From: Bifidobacteriaceae bacterium
GTDB lineage: Bacteria > Actinomycetota > Actinomycetes > Actinomycetales > WQXJ01
Direction: 5' to 3'
Length of the DNA stretch: 10,296 bases
Assembly (NCBI GenBank): GCA_031278675.1
Contig: JAITJY010000407.1
Coordinates: forward strand, 1-10,296
Below the pieces are notes generated by a model. That model saw only the letters and a program-made list of their open reading frames with translations. It was not told the origin of the DNA and ran no database searches. The number at the start of each line of letters is the position of its first letter. The stretch's first letter is position 1. This document shows, piece after piece, positions 1 to 6,383 of the stretch. The translations under genes and the position numbers were made by a program.

Positions 1-89
1 CTCTCCAAACAAAACAAACAACACCAACCAGCCAAAAAAACAACCAGCCAGCGCCAAAAAACACCACCAAAAACCAACCAAAAACACAA
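1..89. other. A/C-only low-complexity tract (strongly strand-asymmetric)
   Basis: By direct count these 89 bases contain about 50 A, 33 C, 4 G and 2 T, in a window that is otherwise GC-rich with balanced strands. Loose repeats of the form CAACCAGCCA and runs of 5-7 A recur. Read on the minus strand it is a T/G tract with closely spaced GG pairs, for example four within 64-79. It could be a C-rich, G-poor Rho-utilisation (rut) region for a + strand transcript entering from the left. It could equally be a U/G-rich 3' tail for a minus-strand transcript. No coding potential is evident. Confidence 0.6.
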
Positions 90-120
90 GCGCACTGTTG
101 AGATACCAAACCACAAACCA

Positions 121-160
121 GGCCCCGAAGGGCCGTTCTGGGCCGCGCCGTCTCCGGCGC
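121..160 (-). terminator. Two consecutive tetraloop hairpins followed by a T/G-rich tail; probable minus-strand terminator
   Basis: On the minus strand, GCGCCG-GAGA-CGGCGC (160 down to 145) forms a 6-bp stem with a GNRA-type loop. It is followed by GGCCC-TTCG-GGGCC (134 down to 121), a 5-bp stem with a UUCG loop. The sequence after it on that strand is T/G-rich (TGGTTTGTGGTTTGG). The tetraloops and the T-rich side both point to minus-strand transcription, so this is the best candidate for the 3' end of the transcript carrying the flavoprotein gene, or of a non-coding RNA lying between. It lies about 320 bases beyond the flavoprotein stop, which is far for a simple terminator. Confidence 0.5.
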
Positions 161-455
161 AACCTTGGTAGCTTACCCCAACCCACGGGCAGGCACCAAA
201 TCAGAAGGCGGCGAGGCCGTCCCGCTGGACACCGGCGCCGTTGCCACCCGCGCAGGCGCGGCCCGGCGAGGAGTTGAAGTGTGCCGCAGGGTTGGCCGAG
301 CAGGAACGCCGGCTCGGCCAAGAGCTAGCTGGGGCGACCTGTCGCGGAAGCTCCCGCCATCAAGGCACCGCCGCAGAATCCGGAGGCTGGGCTGCAAGCC
401 AGCCTGCGGATCCCGCGGCGGGACCTATCTCTCCTTCGCCTCGATTAGACGCTCG
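161..455 (-). other. Gene-free, hairpin-rich interval; possible long 3' UTR or structured RNA
   Basis: I find no convincing gene here. Two large inverted repeats stand out. TTGGCCGAGC (292-301) pairs perfectly with GCTCGGCCAA (312-321) around a 10-base loop. A longer composite hairpin spans 368-421: 7 bp (CCGCCGC/GCGGCGG), a 3x3 internal loop, 5 bp (ATCCG/CGGAT), a single G-G mismatch, 7 bp (AGGCTGG/CCAGCCT) and an 8-base loop. Together with the tetraloop hairpins at 121-160 this resembles a structured transcript read on the minus strand. I recognise no RNase P, tmRNA, SRP or known riboswitch core motif. High GC content alone produces some pairing, so this stays tentative. Confidence 0.3.
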
Positions 456-2309
456 CTACAACTTCGCTAGATCGCGGCCCAGGAGGTAGGAGAGCGTGCA
501 GTGGAGGCCACCTAGGTTCTGGCCCGGGAACACGAAGTTGTATTGCATCGCGTAAAAGTCGCCGGTCATGATTCCGGTGTTGTAGAGGCCCTCAATCGGG
601 CTGTCATCCTCCGTGCAGACTTGCATGTTCTCGTTGGTGCGAAGCCCCCCGCAGACCGTCAGGAAGGTCGAGGAGCCGTTAGCGAAAGACGTGCAGGCGG
701 CGAAGAAAGGCGGTGTCTCAATTGGGTAGAGCACTGAGGCCTTCACATGGAATTCTTCATCGTTGCCCTGTTTGGCGTATTGGCTGTACTTGGCAATGGA
801 TTCCTTGGCTGCTTCGATGTCTACGTTGGGGTGAACTTCCTTGAGTTGCTGGAGCAGGTCGTCAATCGTGTCCGCCGAGAACCTGATCTTCTTCGGGTCC
901 GCCAGCGGTGCTCCCATTGAACTGGACTCGGGTGGGGCGTCAGCGGCAGCCTTCCACGCTTCGATCTGTTCGTCGGGAGTTAGCACTCCCATAAACCCGG
1001 CCCACTCCGTCTTGGTGTAGGCCAAGGCGCTGTCCCAAACGGTGAAAGCAAACTTATTCGTCAGGTTGAGCAGCGCCAGACCGCCGTATCCAAAGTTGGT
1101 TGTTTCGCGCTGGAAGCGGTGGCCGGTCTCGTCAAGGTTGATCAACCAGCCATTGCCCTGCAAGAAGTCCACGGAGGGGACGCCACAGTTGATGATCGGG
1201 GTGACCGGGTTCCTTTGCCAGGCGGCTCCGATCCACAGCCCCATCTTGTGTCCGTCGCCAGGGTAGAGGCCGGTGTAGTTGAGGCCCGCGTCCCAGTCAG
1301 GTTTCTCCTCGCGATCCCAGGTGATGATGTCCTTGTAATTTTCGTACGTCCACGGGGCGTATCTGGCCATCATGTCGCGGTTGACCGAGAAGTCGCCAGT
1401 GGCTAGGACGATGGCCCGATTGGCCACGTACTTGACGTAGCTGCCGTCTTCCCTTTGGGCTACCACCGCTTCCACTCTGCCGGATTGGCCATTGGGCTCG
1501 CCGCCGCGGATCAGATAGATAGCCCTAGTGTTGAAATCGATTGTGCCGCCACGTTCGGCGAACGTGTCGGCGTAGGCCTGAGCCATCATCGGTGCCCCGA
1601 ATAGTTCTCCGCCCTCACCGTCCGCGTTATAGAAGTTGTGCGAGGTCTGAGGGGCGTCGAGAACGCCGTCAGGGTCGTAATAGCCCCTCTCCATCAAGGG
1701 TGTGAGGCCTTTCGCGGCCATGATGTCTATCATCCAGTCCATCGACTCGGCGCTGTTGTTACGCCACTTGGTCCACAGCTTCTGGTTCTGGAGGTAGCCG
1801 CCGCAGATGTTCTGGATTTTAAACAGCCGGTCGCATTCGGGGGAGTCTTTGTCGATCTCGATGCCGACTTCTTTTTGGTACTTTGTACCGATCCCGGTGT
1901 TGGAGCCCCCACGCCCGACTGGTTTGGTACTGCTTGCGAAGACCCGGACATCGGCACCCTGTTCTTGTGCGGACACGGCGGTGCAAAGAGCGGATAGGCC
2001 AGCGCCCACCACAATGATGTCGGCGCTGATGGTCTCCGCGATCTGGTCATCCGGCACCGGGTCGACTGGAATCTCGAAGCTCCACTTCAAGTCTAGGGAG
2101 TCCGCTGTGAGCACCGTGTCTGCGCCGGGCGCACTGCCCGACGGGCTTGTCCCGCCGCCCACTTCTTCTTCGTTTGAACTTGGGCTGCAAGCGGAAATCC
2201 CGGCCAAAGCCGCTGTGCCGCCCACAGCTGCCGCGCCGCCTAAGAATACTCGTCTGGAAACTTCTGTGTTTTCCCCTTCAGGGCGGGGGGTGCCGCGCTT
2301 CTTTGCCAT
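456..2309 (-). CDS. Tat-exported lipoprotein flavoenzyme, FAD_binding_2 / fumarate reductase-like
   Basis: A 617-residue protein, predicted to transfer electrons to an unidentified organic acceptor outside the membrane. Residues 18-23 (SRRVFL) are a twin-arginine motif, followed by an Ala/Gly-rich hydrophobic stretch and a lipobox-like ISAC ending at Cys41, so it is probably a Tat-exported lipoprotein. A Ser/Gly/Glu linker leads to the FAD domain, with the Rossmann motif GAGLSA at 102-107 and GRGGSNTG at 132-139. A later LATGDFSVN and the C-terminal GLYNTGIMTGDFY and FPGQNLGG are typical of this superfamily. GHRFQRE resembles the segment that carries the catalytic Arg in fumarate reductases. 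No FMN-binding domain, heme motif or membrane partner lies beside it, so substrate and donor are unknown. The start is uncertain: ATG at 2309 gives a normal Tat n-region but a poor ribosome site. An in-frame GTG at 2375, preceded by AAAGG, would add 22 residues. Confidence 0.85.
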   Translation of the reverse strand: MAKKRGTPRPEGENTEVSRRVFLGGAAAVGGTAALAGISACSPSSNEEEVGGGTSPSGSAPGADTVLTADSLDLKWSFEIPVDPVPDDQIAETISADIIVVGAGLSALCTAVSAQEQGADVRVFASSTKPVGRGGSNTGIGTKYQKEVGIEIDKDSPECDRLFKIQNICGGYLQNQKLWTKWRNNSAESMDWMIDIMAAKGLTPLMERGYYDPDGVLDAPQTSHNFYNADGEGGELFGAPMMAQAYADTFAERGGTIDFNTRAIYLIRGGEPNGQSGRVEAVVAQREDGSYVKYVANRAIVLATGDFSVNRDMMARYAPWTYENYKDIITWDREEKPDWDAGLNYTGLYPGDGHKMGLWIGAAWQRNPVTPIINCGVPSVDFLQGNGWLINLDETGHRFQRETTNFGYGGLALLNLTNKFAFTVWDSALAYTKTEWAGFMGVLTPDEQIEAWKAAADAPPESSSMGAPLADPKKIRFSADTIDDLLQQLKEVHPNVDIEAAKESIAKYSQYAKQGNDEEFHVKASVLYPIETPPFFAACTSFANGSSTFLTVCGGLRTNENMQVCTEDDSPIEGLYNTGIMTGDFYAMQYNFVFPGQNLGGLHCTLSYLLGRDLAKL

Positions 2310-2324
2310 GCCTCGAAAAGATAA

Positions 2325-2338
2325 CCCCCCACCCCCCC
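2325..2338 (-). other. Paired poly-G runs (G7, T, G6) at the flavoprotein start
   Basis: On the minus strand a run of seven G, one T and six G lies 16 bases before the ATG at 2309. If translation starts at the upstream GTG (2375), the tract is coding and gives GGGG; if at the ATG, it is in the leader. Runs of this length can slip during replication, so it could change expression or reading frame, but nothing here proves variation. Confidence 0.4.
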
Positions 2339-2512
2339 GCGGGCAAGGCACCACAGGAGACGGGTGCGATGTCACGGCAAACCTTTGAGTGCGCTACCGC
2401 AAGTCGCCGGCCGCTTTCCAGACAGGACAACGTGATGAAGGAACAGCAGGCACCGCCTCAAAACGACGGGAAGGCAGTCGCCGGACTCGCGCCTTTGGGG
2501 AACGAATAAGCG

Positions 2513-2539
2513 GCCGAGGGCGGCGCAGCCGCCCTCGGC
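2513..2539 (-). terminator. Strong hairpin terminator after rplI
   Basis: A perfect 12-bp stem, GCCGAGGGCGGC (2513-2524) with GCCGCCCTCGGC (2528-2539), and a 3-base loop. On the minus strand it is followed by CGCTTATTCGTTCC, which is modestly T-rich. It lies about 120 bases past the rplI stop and before the flavoprotein gene, so it probably ends the rpsF-ssb-rpsR-rplI transcript and gives the flavoprotein its own promoter downstream of it. I could not identify that promoter. The rest of 2376-2660 holds nothing else I can support. Confidence 0.7.
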
Positions 2540-2660
2540 ATCATGCCCGCAAGTCGCCCGCGCCGCCCTCGCCGAAGACCCCGACGAATCGTGGCCGGCC
2601 GGGCCAGAGTTGCTGGAGCGGGCACAAGCAGACCCAGTCCAGGCCCTGGCCCGAGTTCCG

Positions 2661-3110
2661 TCAGACGGCCACCACAACGATGTTGACTTGCGCCGCGACC
2701 GAGTCATGGAGGCGGGCTTGAACCGTGTAATCCCCGGTGGTCTTGATCCGCTCGGGCAAGTCGATCTTGCGTTTATCCAGGTCAAGACCGGTCGCGGTCT
2801 TGACGGCGGCGGCGATATCGGCCGTCGTGACAGTGCCGAACAGCCGGCCGCCCGCCCCAGCCCGGACCGGCACCTGGACGGCGGTCTGACGCAGTTTGTC
2901 AGCCACCGCCAAGGCGTCCTCGACCGAGGCCAGTTCGCGCGCCTTGGTCGCCCGGCGCATGGTGGCGATTTGCTTCTCCGCTCCCTTGGTCCAGCGCGTT
3001 GCCAGTTTGCGGGGAAGCAGGTAGTTGCGGGCGTAGCCGCCTTTCACTTCCACAATGTCGCCCGGTTCGCCCAGATTGGCGACGCTGTGGGTCAAGATGA
3101 TCTTTGCCAT
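2661..3110 (-). CDS. rplI: 50S ribosomal protein L9
   Basis: This 149-residue protein is the bL9 subunit of the large ribosomal particle, which binds 23S rRNA near the L1 stalk and supports reading-frame fidelity. The N-terminal rRNA-binding domain is plain: it opens MAKIILTHSVANLGEPGDIV, and the hallmark GGYARNYLLPRKLA covers about residues 24-37. A connecting helix (about 41-75) leads to a C-terminal domain ending QVNIVVVAV. The length is normal for the family. The ATG at 3110 is preceded on the minus strand by AGGAG with a suitable gap. It is the last gene of the rpsF-ssb-rpsR-rplI cluster, begins 37 bases after the rpsR stop, and is followed by the hairpin at 2513-2539. Nothing is missing or odd. 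Confidence 0.97.
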   Translation of the reverse strand: MAKIILTHSVANLGEPGDIVEVKGGYARNYLLPRKLATRWTKGAEKQIATMRRATKARELASVEDALAVADKLRQTAVQVPVRAGAGGRLFGTVTTADIAAAVKTATGLDLDKRKIDLPERIKTTGDYTVQARLHDSVAAQVNIVVVAV

Positions 3111-3147
3111 TGTTTGCTCCTATTCCTTCCGAGTGCCCCGGTCCGCC

Positions 3148-3387
3148 TCAGCGGCCCGAACTCGAGTAAGGCAGCAAAGCCATCTCGCGGGCGTTCTTGA
3201 CCGCCCGGGCGACGGCCCTCTGCTCCTGGACAGACAGGCCGGTCACCCGGCGGGCGCGGATCTTGCCCCGATCTGAGACAAACTTGCGCAACAGCGCGAC
3301 ATCTTTGTAGTCGATCTCGCCTTGGGCGCTGAGGCGCACCGGATTGATTTTCTTCTTGCTTGGCTTGCGCATCGGCGGCTTGGCCAT
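3148..3387 (-). CDS. rpsR: 30S ribosomal protein S18 (cysteine-free form)
   Basis: This 79-residue bS18 is the small-subunit protein that pairs with S6 on 16S rRNA in the platform. The core IDYKDVALLRKFVSDRGKI followed by ARRVTGLSVQEQR and the ending LLPYSSSGR is diagnostic. No cysteine occurs, so this is the zinc-free version common in many Actinomycetes; where zinc-form S18 has Cys motifs, this one has KKKINPVRLSAQGEIDY. The ATG at 3387 is preceded by AAGGA with a 7-base gap. It is separated from ssb by an unusually long 192-base spacer with a 13-bp perfect hairpin, so its expression may be partly independent of ssb. It lies 37 bases upstream of rplI. Confidence 0.97.
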   Translation of the reverse strand: MAKPPMRKPSKKKINPVRLSAQGEIDYKDVALLRKFVSDRGKIRARRVTGLSVQEQRAVARAVKNAREMALLPYSSSGR

Positions 3388-3452
3388 TGGTCATTCCTTT
3401 GCAGTTGGCTAGCTGAAATAGGTCTGGCGGCGTGGTGGGCTGGCCCGGGGCC

Positions 3453-3490
3453 GGTCTGGGAATCCGGTCAATAAACCGGATTCCCAGGCC
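3453..3490 (-). promoter_or_regulatory. Perfect 13-bp hairpin in the ssb-rpsR spacer
   Basis: CTGGGAATCCGGT (3456-3468) and ACCGGATTCCCAG (3475-3487) are exact inverted repeats around a 6-base loop. Two further pairs beyond one mismatch extend it to 3453-3490. There is no T-run on the minus side; the next bases are GC-rich. It may be an attenuator, an RNA processing or stability element that sets the rpsR-rplI level relative to ssb, or a U-tract-less terminator. It ends about 65 bases before the rpsR start. Confidence 0.55.
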
Positions 3491-3555
3491 CATACAGTGT
3501 TTGCTTTCCGCGTCTCCTTAGGTCAGCGCCTAGCGCTGGCCAAGTCAACACGGCC

Positions 3556-3580
3556 GGAGCGTGGTTGTTCGCCACGCCCC
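3556..3580 (-). terminator. Small hairpin directly at the ssb stop
   Basis: GCGTGG (3559-3564) pairs with CCACGC (3572-3577) around a 7-base loop, with a further GG/CC pair after one mismatch. It touches the ssb stop codon (3582-3580 on the minus strand). No T-run follows, so it may be a weak terminator or an mRNA 3'-end stabiliser. Confidence 0.3.
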
Positions 3581-4242
3581 TAGAACGGTGGGTCGTCTTG
3601 GGCGTTGCCGGTCACGCCGGGCTGAGTCCAGGGGTCTTCGCCGGGGCCGGACTGGTAGTTCCCGCCCTGGGCGGGCGGACCGCCGGCTGGCGCCACCGGA
3701 CCGCCATATTGGGCCGGCCCGCCGCGGCCGCCGCCGGCGGCTTGGGCTGGCGGACGGCCGTAACCCGCCTGGTCTGCCTGGCCACCGCCATAAGCCGGGC
3801 CGGTGCCGGGAGGTGACCAAGCGGCATCGGGCTGGTTATTGTAACTGCCTTGTCCGCCACCGTAACCGCCGCCCCGAGGATTGCGCGTGACCTGGGCGGT
3901 GGCGTAGCGCAGGGACGGGCCGACCTCGTCGACTTGCAACTCGACGACGGTGCGGCGCTCGCCCTCGCGGGTGTCGTAGGAGCGCTGCGTCAGGCGGCCC
4001 TGGACAATCACGCGCATGCCCTTGGTCAGCGATTCAGCCACGTTTTCCGCCGCCTCGCGCCAAATCGAGCAGCGCAGGAACAGCGGCTCGCCGTCTTTCC
4101 ACTCGCCGCTGGAGCGGTCGAAGGTGCGCGGCGTCGAGGCGACTGTGAAATTGGCCACCGGCGTGGCGCCGTTGGCGGTGAATCGAAGCTCCGGGTCGCC
4201 GGTCAGGTTGCCGACAACTGTGATGATGGTGTCGCCGGCCAT
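3580..4242 (-). CDS. ssb: Single-stranded DNA-binding protein
   Basis: A 220-residue SSB that coats single-stranded DNA in replication, recombination and repair. The OB-fold covers about residues 1-115, opening AGDTIITVVGNLTGDPELRF and including FLRCSIWREAAENVAESLTKG and VIVQGRLTQRSY. A long Gly/Gln/Pro/Ala-rich disordered tail follows, ending in the acidic-hydrophobic tip DDPPF, the docking site for SSB partner proteins. Long tails of this kind are usual in actinobacteria. The ATG at 4242 lies one base after the rpsF stop, with GGAGG six bases upstream inside rpsF, so translation is probably coupled to rpsF. This rpsF-ssb-rpsR order is the classic arrangement and marks it as the housekeeping SSB, not a phage or plasmid copy. 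Confidence 0.97.
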   Translation of the reverse strand: MAGDTIITVVGNLTGDPELRFTANGATPVANFTVASTPRTFDRSSGEWKDGEPLFLRCSIWREAAENVAESLTKGMRVIVQGRLTQRSYDTREGERRTVVELQVDEVGPSLRYATAQVTRNPRGGGYGGGQGSYNNQPDAAWSPPGTGPAYGGGQADQAGYGRPPAQAAGGGRGGPAQYGGPVAPAGGPPAQGGNYQSGPGEDPWTQPGVTGNAQDDPPF

Positions 4243-4243
4243 G

Positions 4244-4573
4244 TCAGGCCTCCGCCGCGACTGGCTCTGGGGCGCGGGTGGCGGCCGACGGCTCGACCCG
4301 CAGCAGCTTGGTCCGCAGCACCGTGTCAGACAGGTTCAAGACGCGGTCGAGCTCTTTGGCGGCCTCCGGCGTGGCTGTGAAGTCAACCACGGCGTAGATG
4401 CCTTCGGAGCGCTTGAGGATGTCGTAGGCGAGCCGGCGCTTGCCCCAGATGTCGCGCTTGGCCACGGCGCCATCGGCGTCGGTGACGATTTTGAGGAACC
4501 GGTCCAGCGTGGGGCCGACCTTCGCCTCCTCAAGCTCCGGGTCAAAAATGATCATGATCTCGTAAGGACGCAT
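4244..4573 (-). CDS. rpsF: 30S ribosomal protein S6
   Basis: This 109-residue bS6 opens MRPYEIMIIFDPELEE and has the family's WGKRRLAYDI and EGIYAVVDF segments. It binds S18 and 16S rRNA in the small-subunit platform. The C-terminus is an Ala/Glu/Pro tail. The ATG at 4573 is chosen because AAGGAGG lies 11 bases upstream on the minus strand; a GTG four codons earlier (4585) falls inside that ribosome-binding sequence and can be excluded. It is the first gene of the rpsF-ssb-rpsR-rplI cluster, 124 bases after the YdbT-like gene. Its leader carries a small GC-rich hairpin that could be a site for S6:S18 feedback, a mode known for this operon in other bacteria. That role is not shown here. Confidence 0.96.
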   Translation of the reverse strand: MRPYEIMIIFDPELEEAKVGPTLDRFLKIVTDADGAVAKRDIWGKRRLAYDILKRSEGIYAVVDFTATPEAAKELDRVLNLSDTVLRTKLLRVEPSAATRAPEPVAAEA

Positions 4574-4604
4574 GCAGTCACCCACCTCCTTCGGTCTAGA
4601 ACGG

Positions 4605-4621
4605 CCGCGGACCTTCCGCGG
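4605..4621 (-). promoter_or_regulatory. GC hairpin in the rpsF leader
   Basis: On the minus strand CCGCGGA and TCCGCGG form a 7-bp stem with a 3-base loop, about 30 bases before the rpsF start, with a CCG following the stem. S6:S18-binding leaders known from other bacteria contain a stem with a CCG-bearing bulge, so an autoregulatory role is conceivable. The fit to that motif is partial and untested. No convincing rpsF promoter was found; a TAGGAT-like -10 overlaps the end of the preceding gene but lacks a matching -35. Confidence 0.3.
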
Positions 4622-4697
4622 CAGGAGGGTAGTTGCGTCCGCTTGGGCCGTCTTCGTCAGATGCCCGATGACGTCCCAGCAGCCCCAGCATCCTACC

Positions 4698-6383
4698 TCA
4701 CCTTGGGCGGTGGCTGGCGCCGGTGGCGCCGGCGTCCGGGCTGGGGGCGGTCAGGGCGGCGTCCATAGCGGCCAGCAGGCGGGCCGTCTCGACGCGCGCG
4801 AGGCGGCTGGCGTCCTGGGCGTCGAGGTGGGTGAGGGCGGCCTCAACCGGACCGAGGGCGGAGTGAAACTGCACGTCAGCCAGCCTGAGGCGGCGTTCTA
4901 GGGGGCCTTGTCTGAGTTCGACGGCCTGGATGCGGCCATGCGGCACGATGACGACGAAGCGCCACAGCAGGCCCCCCGCCCTCAGCACCAAGGCCTCGTC
5001 GGTCGAGGTGTAGGCGTTGCGGCGCCAGCGCAGCGGGTCGAGCCGGCGCGAGCGCTTGGGCGCTGAGACGAAGCCGGGCGTGGGGCCGGATTGGACCATC
5101 GCCGCCGCCACCGCCTCCCAGGCGCCCGGTTGGGCCAGGCCGGGCGCGACAGCCCAAATCGCCCGGCGGACTGTTTCCACGCCCGCCACCGGCACCAGCA
5201 GCGTCCTGACCGCAGTTCCCACTTCCAGGCCATAGCCGGCCACGTTCATGCGCACCCGCCACCAGCCAAGACCCCGCCAAAGGGGACCTTGGGTCAGCGA
5301 CAGGGCGAGGATGTGGCCAGGCGGGATTGTTTGCGAGGTGCGGGTGGTCAGGCCGTGGCTGATGGTCAGGCCGCGCTCGGTCAGCTTGGCGCTGAACCCG
5401 AAGTCGCTGACCAGCCGGTTCCACACGGCTGGTCCCAGGCCCAGCACGGCCGGCAAGAGGATCGCAAAGGCGAACTCGCCGTCGCTGGCCAGGTAGATCA
5501 CCAGCGCCAGCGCCGCCAGCGGCAAGACCAGGCCCAAGCCGAGCGAGAGCGCCAGCGACCCGATCACCCGGGCGGTCGGGATGGCGAACAGCTCTGGCAC
5601 GTTTGCGTCCGGGTCGCCCAGCAGCTCTCCGAGCTGGGTCTCGGTCGATTTCAATGGGACCATTGCGGGCGCTGGCTGGGGGGCGGCTGCGGCCTCGCCC
5701 ACCAGCGTTGCCTGGGCGGGTGCCGTTGCTGAGTCCGCTGGTTGGGCGGGCGCCGCTTGGGCGGGCGCTGGCTGGGCGGGCGCTGTTGCCGGGGGCGCCT
5801 CGGGTGCTTCTTGGCGGGCGCCCACGGCGCGGGAGAGGATTACGCGACGCCAGTGGACGGCATCGGGCTGCTTGAGGTATGCCAACTCGACGGCTGAGCC
5901 GAACCCGCCGGCCGACTCCACTTTCAACTTGACCAGCGAAAACAACCGGGGCACGAGCGGGCGGACAACATCGACGGCCTGGACGCGGTCGAGGAGGATG
6001 TGGCGGCGCTGACGGAAGACGATGCCCGTCGCAAGCTGGACCGAATCATCTGTCACGCGGAAGCGCGCGCGGTGCCAGGAAGCCCAGGAGAAAGCGAAGG
6101 CCAGCCCCAGCACGCCAGCCACGGCGGCGCCAATCCAAAGGACGGGCGGCGCCCAAGTGGCCGGGTCGATGCTGTCCTGCTGGCCGTCCCCCTGCAACTC
6201 ATCCCTCAGGCTGGGCACCAGCTTGTCCCTCAGGCTGGGCACCAGGTCAAACAGCACGTTGGCGGCGGCGGCGAGGACGGCGGCGAACACCACCCAGGTC
6301 TTCAGCAGCGGTGTCAGCGGATGGAAGCGCGTCCAGCCGCCGCCGGGTCCGGCCTCAGCGGCTGATCGCGGCCTGGTTTTCAC
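4698..6383 (-). CDS. YdbT-like membrane protein with three bacterial PH (bPH2/DUF304) domains
   Basis: A 561-residue membrane protein. Likely membrane helices lie at about 26-45, 79-101, 274-298 and 303-322. The first PH-like domain is at about 103-185 (FRQRRHILLDRVQAVDVVRP), the second at about 328-400 (SQTIPPGHILALSLTQGPLW) and the third at about 455-540 (VIVPHGRIQAVELRQGPLER). Three domains match Bacillus YdbT. Between the first PH domain and the third helix lies an Ala/Pro/Gln linker (about 190-245) with repeated PAQ units. Residues 47-62 are a tandem LVPSLRDK/LVPSLRDE duplication. The GTG start at 6383 overlaps the stop of the YdbS-like gene (GTGA), implying coupled translation and a complex between the two. 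The biochemical function is unknown. In B. subtilis ydbST is in the sigma-W envelope-stress regulon and linked to antimicrobial resistance; carrying that over to this organism is inference. Confidence 0.85.
   Translation of the reverse strand: MKTRPRSAAEAGPGGGWTRFHPLTPLLKTWVVFAAVLAAAANVLFDLVPSLRDKLVPSLRDELQGDGQQDSIDPATWAPPVLWIGAAVAGVLGLAFAFSWASWHRARFRVTDDSVQLATGIVFRQRRHILLDRVQAVDVVRPLVPRLFSLVKLKVESAGGFGSAVELAYLKQPDAVHWRRVILSRAVGARQEAPEAPPATAPAQPAPAQAAPAQPADSATAPAQATLVGEAAAAPQPAPAMVPLKSTETQLGELLGDPDANVPELFAIPTARVIGSLALSLGLGLVLPLAALALVIYLASDGEFAFAILLPAVLGLGPAVWNRLVSDFGFSAKLTERGLTISHGLTTRTSQTIPPGHILALSLTQGPLWRGLGWWRVRMNVAGYGLEVGTAVRTLLVPVAGVETVRRAIWAVAPGLAQPGAWEAVAAAMVQSGPTPGFVSAPKRSRRLDPLRWRRNAYTSTDEALVLRAGGLLWRFVVIVPHGRIQAVELRQGPLERRLRLADVQFHSALGPVEAALTHLDAQDASRLARVETARLLAAMDAALTAPSPDAGATGASHRPR
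6198..6245 (-). repeat. 24-bp tandem duplication inside the YdbT-like gene
   Basis: Two adjacent 24-base copies (6198-6221 and 6222-6245) match at 22 of 24 positions and encode LVPSLRDK then LVPSLRDE, just after the first membrane helix. The frame is kept. It looks like a recent in-frame duplication that adds eight residues to an extra-membrane segment. Confidence 0.75.

Noticed and set aside
236..249. A T-box-like core on the minus strand (GGGTGGCAACGGCG) in the left intergenic region
   Set aside because: The invariant TGGNACC part is not matched, it lies about 100 bases from the terminator-like hairpin, no specifier stem is recognisable, and no synthetase gene is in view.
241..489. Open frame on the + strand with protein-like residues
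   Set aside because: It has a TTG start with no ribosome site, runs through strong inverted repeats that shape its composition, and overlaps the 3' end of the flavoprotein gene.
2544..2660. A + strand stretch translating to LAEDPDESWPAGPELLERAQ, looking like a gene remnant
   Set aside because: There is no start or ribosome site, and its continuation is just the antisense frame of rplI. GC-rich sequence often gives such frames; I cannot support a pseudogene.
4690..4695. TAGGAT on the minus strand as the rpsF -10 box
   Set aside because: No -35-like hexamer lies 16-18 bases upstream, so a promoter cannot be asserted.
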